8,974 nucleotides of DNA from contig JAYVRW010000017.1 in NCBI GenBank assembly GCA_043775925.1, forward strand, positions 1 through 8,974, given 5' to 3'. Made by a program: the position numbers and the translations under genes. Source of the stretch: JAFDVL01 sp043775925 (GTDB lineage Bacteria > Acidobacteriota > Blastocatellia > RBC074). The notes under the pieces are model-generated. The model made no database searches. It worked only from the letters and a program-made list of their open reading frames with translations, and was not told the origin of the DNA. Below, one piece after another: positions 6,481 through 8,974 of the stretch (position 1 is its first letter; each line of letters starts with the position of its first letter).

Positions 6481-7489
6481 AAAAGTGCTTACTCTCAGCT
6501 TCCAGATCAGTGGTGTTTCCGTCTGCCTTGTTACTGACTCGCCCGTTTTATTGCAGCTTTGCCAGCAATATTTTCGCTATTACAATCCGCTTCCCGTTGA
6601 TCCGCTGGCACATTTTCAAATCAAAATAAAATTACTGCTTCAGACGGATCATTCGCTGGAAATTGCGAAGCCTGCCAGATCACTGGCAAAAGCTGGCGTC
6701 GTAGAATTACTGACGTATCAAAACCGCCATCATGAAAGATTTTATTATCGAACCGATACGACTTTGTTCCGCGTTAATCCTCAATCTGGATTCGCCGTCG
6801 GAATCATCAATTCCAAAGCGCTTGAATTGCCGAACGCATTAGTCAATACCTTTATTTTTTCGGTATTGTTACTCTTGTTACGTCATCAAAATATTTATCA
6901 CTTGCACGCCGCAGCCGTAGTTTCTCCTGAGAAAAAAATCCATTTAATTTGTGGAGCGCAAAGAGCAGGGAAGTCAACGTTGACCGCAGCCTTCGGAGTC
7001 GCAGGCTGGAAGCCAATTTCTGATGATGGGATTTTGTTGAGTTTTAATGCGGAGGGCATCGCGCAGTTTGAAGCTTTCAAGCGCGAATTTCATGTCTCAA
7101 CGGAACTGCTGAATAAATGGTCAGAACTGAGCGGGTTGGCTTCAAGGCATGATTATTTTGATCGTTCGTGCATTGATGGCTTGTATTATTTTTCGAGCTT
7201 GGAATTAGCGAATCAATCATATAAGCAATTTGAATCTGTAATTTTCCCCATAATTTCAGGTGAAGATTATAGCTCGCTTGAAACTATTTCTTCGGGTGAA
7301 GCGATCCAGAAATTGATCGGGCAATCAATGTATTTTCCGCTGAGAGTCACGCACACGAAGCAGCATTTTGAACTGTTGGGAACTCTTAGCGGCGCGGCAA
7401 AGTTTTACAGGTTTTCAGCCGGAAAAGATGTCTGGAATGATCCCGCTAACCTGCTTCCGGTCTGCGAAGAATTATCGCGGGCGCACTGA
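6446..7489 (+). CDS. HprK-related (HPr kinase-like) P-loop kinase
   Basis: 347 residues from GTG 6446. The kinase core resembles the C-terminal half of HPr kinase/phosphorylase: YHLHAAAV (151-158), Walker A GAQRAGKST (170-178) and ISDDG (191-195), the 'sDD' that follows the P-loop in HprK-like kinases. The N-terminal 150 residues are not the HprK N-domain but the alternative region seen in HprK-related kinases. Relatives include kinases that phosphorylate Ser in lasso precursor peptides and 'HprK-related kinase A' proteins encoded with PqqD-family proteins. The tandem order here, 38 bases after a PqqD-family gene, fits that group. The start is uncertain: the frame is open back to 6335 without ATG, GTG or TTG, GTG 6446 sits in a hairpin loop with only a weak GGG upstream, and GTG 6485 is an alternative without a ribosome binding site. 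The 3' end overlaps the convergent SDR gene by 18 bases. The substrate is unknown; the tail of the upstream protein is the best candidate. Confidence 0.85.
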   Translation: MGFIDDAQIYLLKVLTLSFQISGVSVCLVTDSPVLLQLCQQYFRYYNPLPVDPLAHFQIKIKLLLQTDHSLEIAKPARSLAKAGVVELLTYQNRHHERFYYRTDTTLFRVNPQSGFAVGIINSKALELPNALVNTFIFSVLLLLLRHQNIYHLHAAAVVSPEKKIHLICGAQRAGKSTLTAAFGVAGWKPISDDGILLSFNAEGIAQFEAFKREFHVSTELLNKWSELSGLASRHDYFDRSCIDGLYYFSSLELANQSYKQFESVIFPIISGEDYSSLETISSGEAIQKLIGQSMYFPLRVTHTKQHFELLGTLSGAAKFYRFSAGKDVWNDPANLLPVCEELSRAH

Positions 7490-8212
7490 ACCTAATCCAC
7501 CATCTACACCAATTACTTGCCCGGTGATCCATTGATTGCCGGGATTCAAAAGAAATTCTATCGCAGCGGCCACGTCACTGGCTTCGCCTACGCGACCCAG
7601 CGCGTGCATCGCCATTGAGCTTTTCAACGACGCTTCATTAGACGTGATGCGCGCTGTCAGCGGTGTCTGAACTAATCCGGGAGCTACACAGTTGACTCGG
7701 ATATTGCGCGAGGCATACGAAGCTGCCGCTGATAAAGTTAATCCGATGACTCCGGCTTTGGCGGCGGCAATTGCTTCATGGTTAGCGAGTCCAATTCGTG
7801 CGGCGGCTGAAGAAACAAGTACAATTGAACCACCGCCCTTGATCGCCTTCGTTGCGGCGCGAACAGTCGCAAAGGCGGAGGTTAAATTCGCGGCAATCGT
7901 AGCCGCCCATTCATCATCCGAAGTTAAATGTGCGGGTTTTAAAAGTAACGAGCCGACGCAATTTGCAATACCGTCAATGCGCCCGTAAGCCTGGGCGGCA
8001 TGATTAACTGCCGCTTCGACTTCACTGGTTTTCGTAGCGTCAACGGTGAAGGGAATTGCTCCCAATTCATTGGCTAACGCGACGATTTTCGCTTCATCGC
8101 GTGAAGCTAATAATAATTTTGCGCCACTGGATTTCAGGCGTCGGGCTAATTCGGAACCAATGCCGCCAGTGGCCCCAATAATGACTTGAACGGAATTTTC
8201 AAAGGTAGTCAT
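7472..8212 (-). CDS. SDR-family oxidoreductase-like protein lacking the catalytic tyrosine
   Basis: 246 residues, full length for a classical short-chain dehydrogenase/reductase. The Rossmann nucleotide-binding turn is GATGGIG (13-19), and the Arg in LLLASRDE (38) suggests NADP(H) preference. NCVG (84-87) stands for the usual NNAG, Asn109 fits the structural Asn, and VLVSSAAA (131-138) carries the catalytic Ser. In place of YxxxK there is IAAAK (148-152): Lys152 is kept but the catalytic Tyr is Ile148. The C-terminal part is typical (NIRVNCVAPGLVQTPL, then ITGQVIGVDGG). The start is fixed because the beta-1 strand begins right after it and no other start exists before the upstream in-frame stop. 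There is no Shine-Dalgarno sequence, and the ATG follows directly on the terminator tail of the fasciclin gene. Substrate unknown; activity may be altered or absent. Confidence 0.92.
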   Translation of the reverse strand: MTTFENSVQVIIGATGGIGSELARRLKSSGAKLLLASRDEAKIVALANELGAIPFTVDATKTSEVEAAVNHAAQAYGRIDGIANCVGSLLLKPAHLTSDDEWAATIAANLTSAFATVRAATKAIKGGGSIVLVSSAAARIGLANHEAIAAAKAGVIGLTLSAAASYASRNIRVNCVAPGLVQTPLTARITSNEASLKSSMAMHALGRVGEASDVAAAIEFLLNPGNQWITGQVIGVDGGLGSVRPR

Positions 8213-8253
8213 AAATAAAGAAAAGGCGAGTGGGGGAAGGGTGCCACTCGCCT
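8213..8253 (-). terminator. Rho-independent terminator of the fasciclin gene
   Basis: On the minus strand, AGGCGAGTGG (8253-8244) pairs perfectly with CCACTCGCCT (8233-8224) around a 10-base loop. A T-rich tract, TTTTCTTTATTT, follows (8224-8213). It begins eight bases after the fasciclin stop codon. The tract runs directly into the ATG of the SDR gene at 8212. Confidence 0.85.
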
Positions 8254-8260
8254 GCCAGCG

Positions 8261-8767
8261 TTACATTTTCTTCTTCGACATTTTCGGCATGATGACAGTA
8301 TCAATGACGTGAATCACGCCGTTGCTGCAAGCGATGTCAGTTTTGACAACGTTGGCATTATTCACCATGACTTTTCCGCCTTTAACTTTGATTTTAACGG
8401 TTGAGCCTTCAACAGTAGCGACATCCTTACCGTTCATTTTCACGACCTGCGCCGCCATCACATTGCCTTTGACTACGTGATACGTCAGGACTTTCGTCAA
8501 CGCGGCTTTATCTTTCAATAAAGCTTCCAGCGTAGCTTTGGGAACCTTGGCGAAAGCCTCATCAGTTGGCGCAAACACTGTGAAGGGGCCTGCGCTTTTC
8601 AAGGTGTCAATCAGGCCAGCTTCGGTCAGCGCCGTCGCCAGTGTTTTAAAGCTGCCAGCCGCCACCGCAGTGTCTACGATGTCTTTGGTTTGTGCCTGAA
8701 CCGAAGTCGAAGCGGTGGTCAGTATTGAAGCGAATAAGCAAACGAAGAGAGCAATTTTCAGTTTCAT
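8261..8767 (-). CDS. Exported fasciclin (FAS1) domain protein
   Basis: 168 residues. The ATG is preceded by AGGAG (8781-8777) with nine bases of spacing. A classical signal peptide (residues 1-25) has a probable cleavage after SVQA, before QTKD. A single FAS1 domain covers about 28-160: DIVDTAVAAGSFKTLATAL at the N-terminal helix, the H1 box PFTVFAPTDEAFAKVP (61-76), the YHVV strand (96-99) and the H2 box NGVIHVIDTVIMP (149-161). A short Lys/Met tail ends the protein (MSKKKM). Length and layout match the common single-domain bacterial FAS1 proteins, secreted or periplasmic adhesion-type proteins whose partners are mostly unknown. It has its own terminator and a structured leader, so it is probably transcribed alone, with some read-through into the SDR gene. 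Confidence 0.96.
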   Translation of the reverse strand: MKLKIALFVCLFASILTTASTSVQAQTKDIVDTAVAAGSFKTLATALTEAGLIDTLKSAGPFTVFAPTDEAFAKVPKATLEALLKDKAALTKVLTYHVVKGNVMAAQVVKMNGKDVATVEGSTVKIKVKGGKVMVNNANVVKTDIACSNGVIHVIDTVIMPKMSKKKM

Positions 8768-8974
8768 GAATCGGGACTCCTAATCTCGAATAAAAAAATA
8801 ATGGTCTCTGCTCAAGCCACGCAGTGAACCTAAAGTTTTTCACTGCTAATGAGCCAGACCGCGTTAGAGTCCTCACAAATTAAAGTCTGATTGTGTTTTA
8901 TTCTTGTCGTAAGTAACAAGTTACTGTAAACAAATTGTGGGTTGGTATAACGCGATGAATTTGAATTGGGTGTA
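8768..8974 (-). other. Leader and upstream region of the fasciclin gene
   Basis: No gene is supported here. On the minus strand it contains, in order, an inverted repeat AGTAAC-AA-GTTACT (8925-8912), a segment complementary to the fasciclin ribosome binding site (8872-8864), a 58-base imperfect hairpin (8860-8803), a T-run (8802-8789) and the ribosome binding site (8781-8777). A promoter is expected upstream of the hairpin; TTTACA (8930-8925) is a possible -35 box but no good -10 box lies at the right distance. Confidence 0.6.
8789..8860 (-). terminator. Terminator- or attenuator-like hairpin in the fasciclin leader
   Basis: Minus strand: GGTCT (8860-8856) pairs with AGACC (8807-8803), GCTC (8854-8851) with GAGC (8813-8810), and GCAGTGAA (8846-8839) with TTCACTGC (8828-8821). 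This gives 17 pairs with internal loops and a 10-base apical loop. ATTATTTTTTTA follows at once. It could end transcription of a gene beyond the window edge, or act as an attenuator in the fasciclin mRNA leader; the sequence does not decide between these. Confidence 0.5.

Noticed and set aside
6446..7489. Calling the kinase a true HPr kinase/phosphorylase (HprK)
   Set aside because: The N-terminal half does not resemble the HprK N-domain and no HPr or PTS gene is nearby; only the P-loop core is alike.
7692..7988. 98-codon plus-strand reading frame within the SDR gene
   Set aside because: Ala-rich antisense shadow of the SDR coding sequence.
8646..8876. 76-codon minus-strand reading frame over the fasciclin leader and gene start
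   Set aside because: It overlaps the well-supported signal peptide region of the fasciclin protein in another frame, lacks a ribosome binding site and has no recognisable domain.

Overview
The window looks like a chromosomal segment of a Gram-negative-type soil or freshwater bacterium. The combination of a giant secreted NHL/beta-helix protein, a PD40 propeller lipoprotein-like exoprotein, a PqqD-family protein and an HprK-related kinase, at roughly even base composition, suggests Acidobacteriota (possibly Blastocatellia). This assignment is an inference from gene style only; there is no rRNA or other marker gene in the window.

Layout, plus strand: a 283-base non-coding leader with dyad elements (1-283); a 1534-residue exported protein with an IPT/TIG-like domain, a beta-helix region and a C-terminal NHL propeller (284-4888); a terminator-like hairpin (4898-4944); a 328-residue exported PD40/TolB-like propeller protein (4956-5942); 18 bases later a PqqD-family protein with an unusual leader-like, Gly/Ser-rich tail (5961-6407); a second terminator-like hairpin that contains the kinase start codon in its loop (6432-6480); and an HprK-related kinase (6446-7489). 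Minus strand: an SDR-family protein whose catalytic Tyr is replaced by Ile (7472-8212), overlapping the kinase tail-to-tail by 18 bases; a terminator (8213-8253); an exported fasciclin (FAS1) protein (8261-8767); and a structured leader region (8768-8974).

The most interesting part is 5961-7489. The PqqD domain is the usual RiPP recognition element that binds a leader peptide. Here it is followed in the same polypeptide by a YxxPxV sequence resembling the leader motif of lasso-type precursors, and then by a Ser/Gly-rich end whose last residue is Ser. The next gene is a kinase of the HprK-like group, some members of which phosphorylate the terminal Ser of lasso precursors. The sequence therefore suggests a chaperone-substrate fusion paired with its modifying kinase, possibly without a protease or cyclase. 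The two exported propeller proteins upstream lie on the same strand, the second only 18 bases from the PqqD gene, so they may be part of the same functional unit. This is a hypothesis, not a demonstrated system.

The two minus-strand genes (SDR and FAS1) look like an unrelated neighbouring unit.
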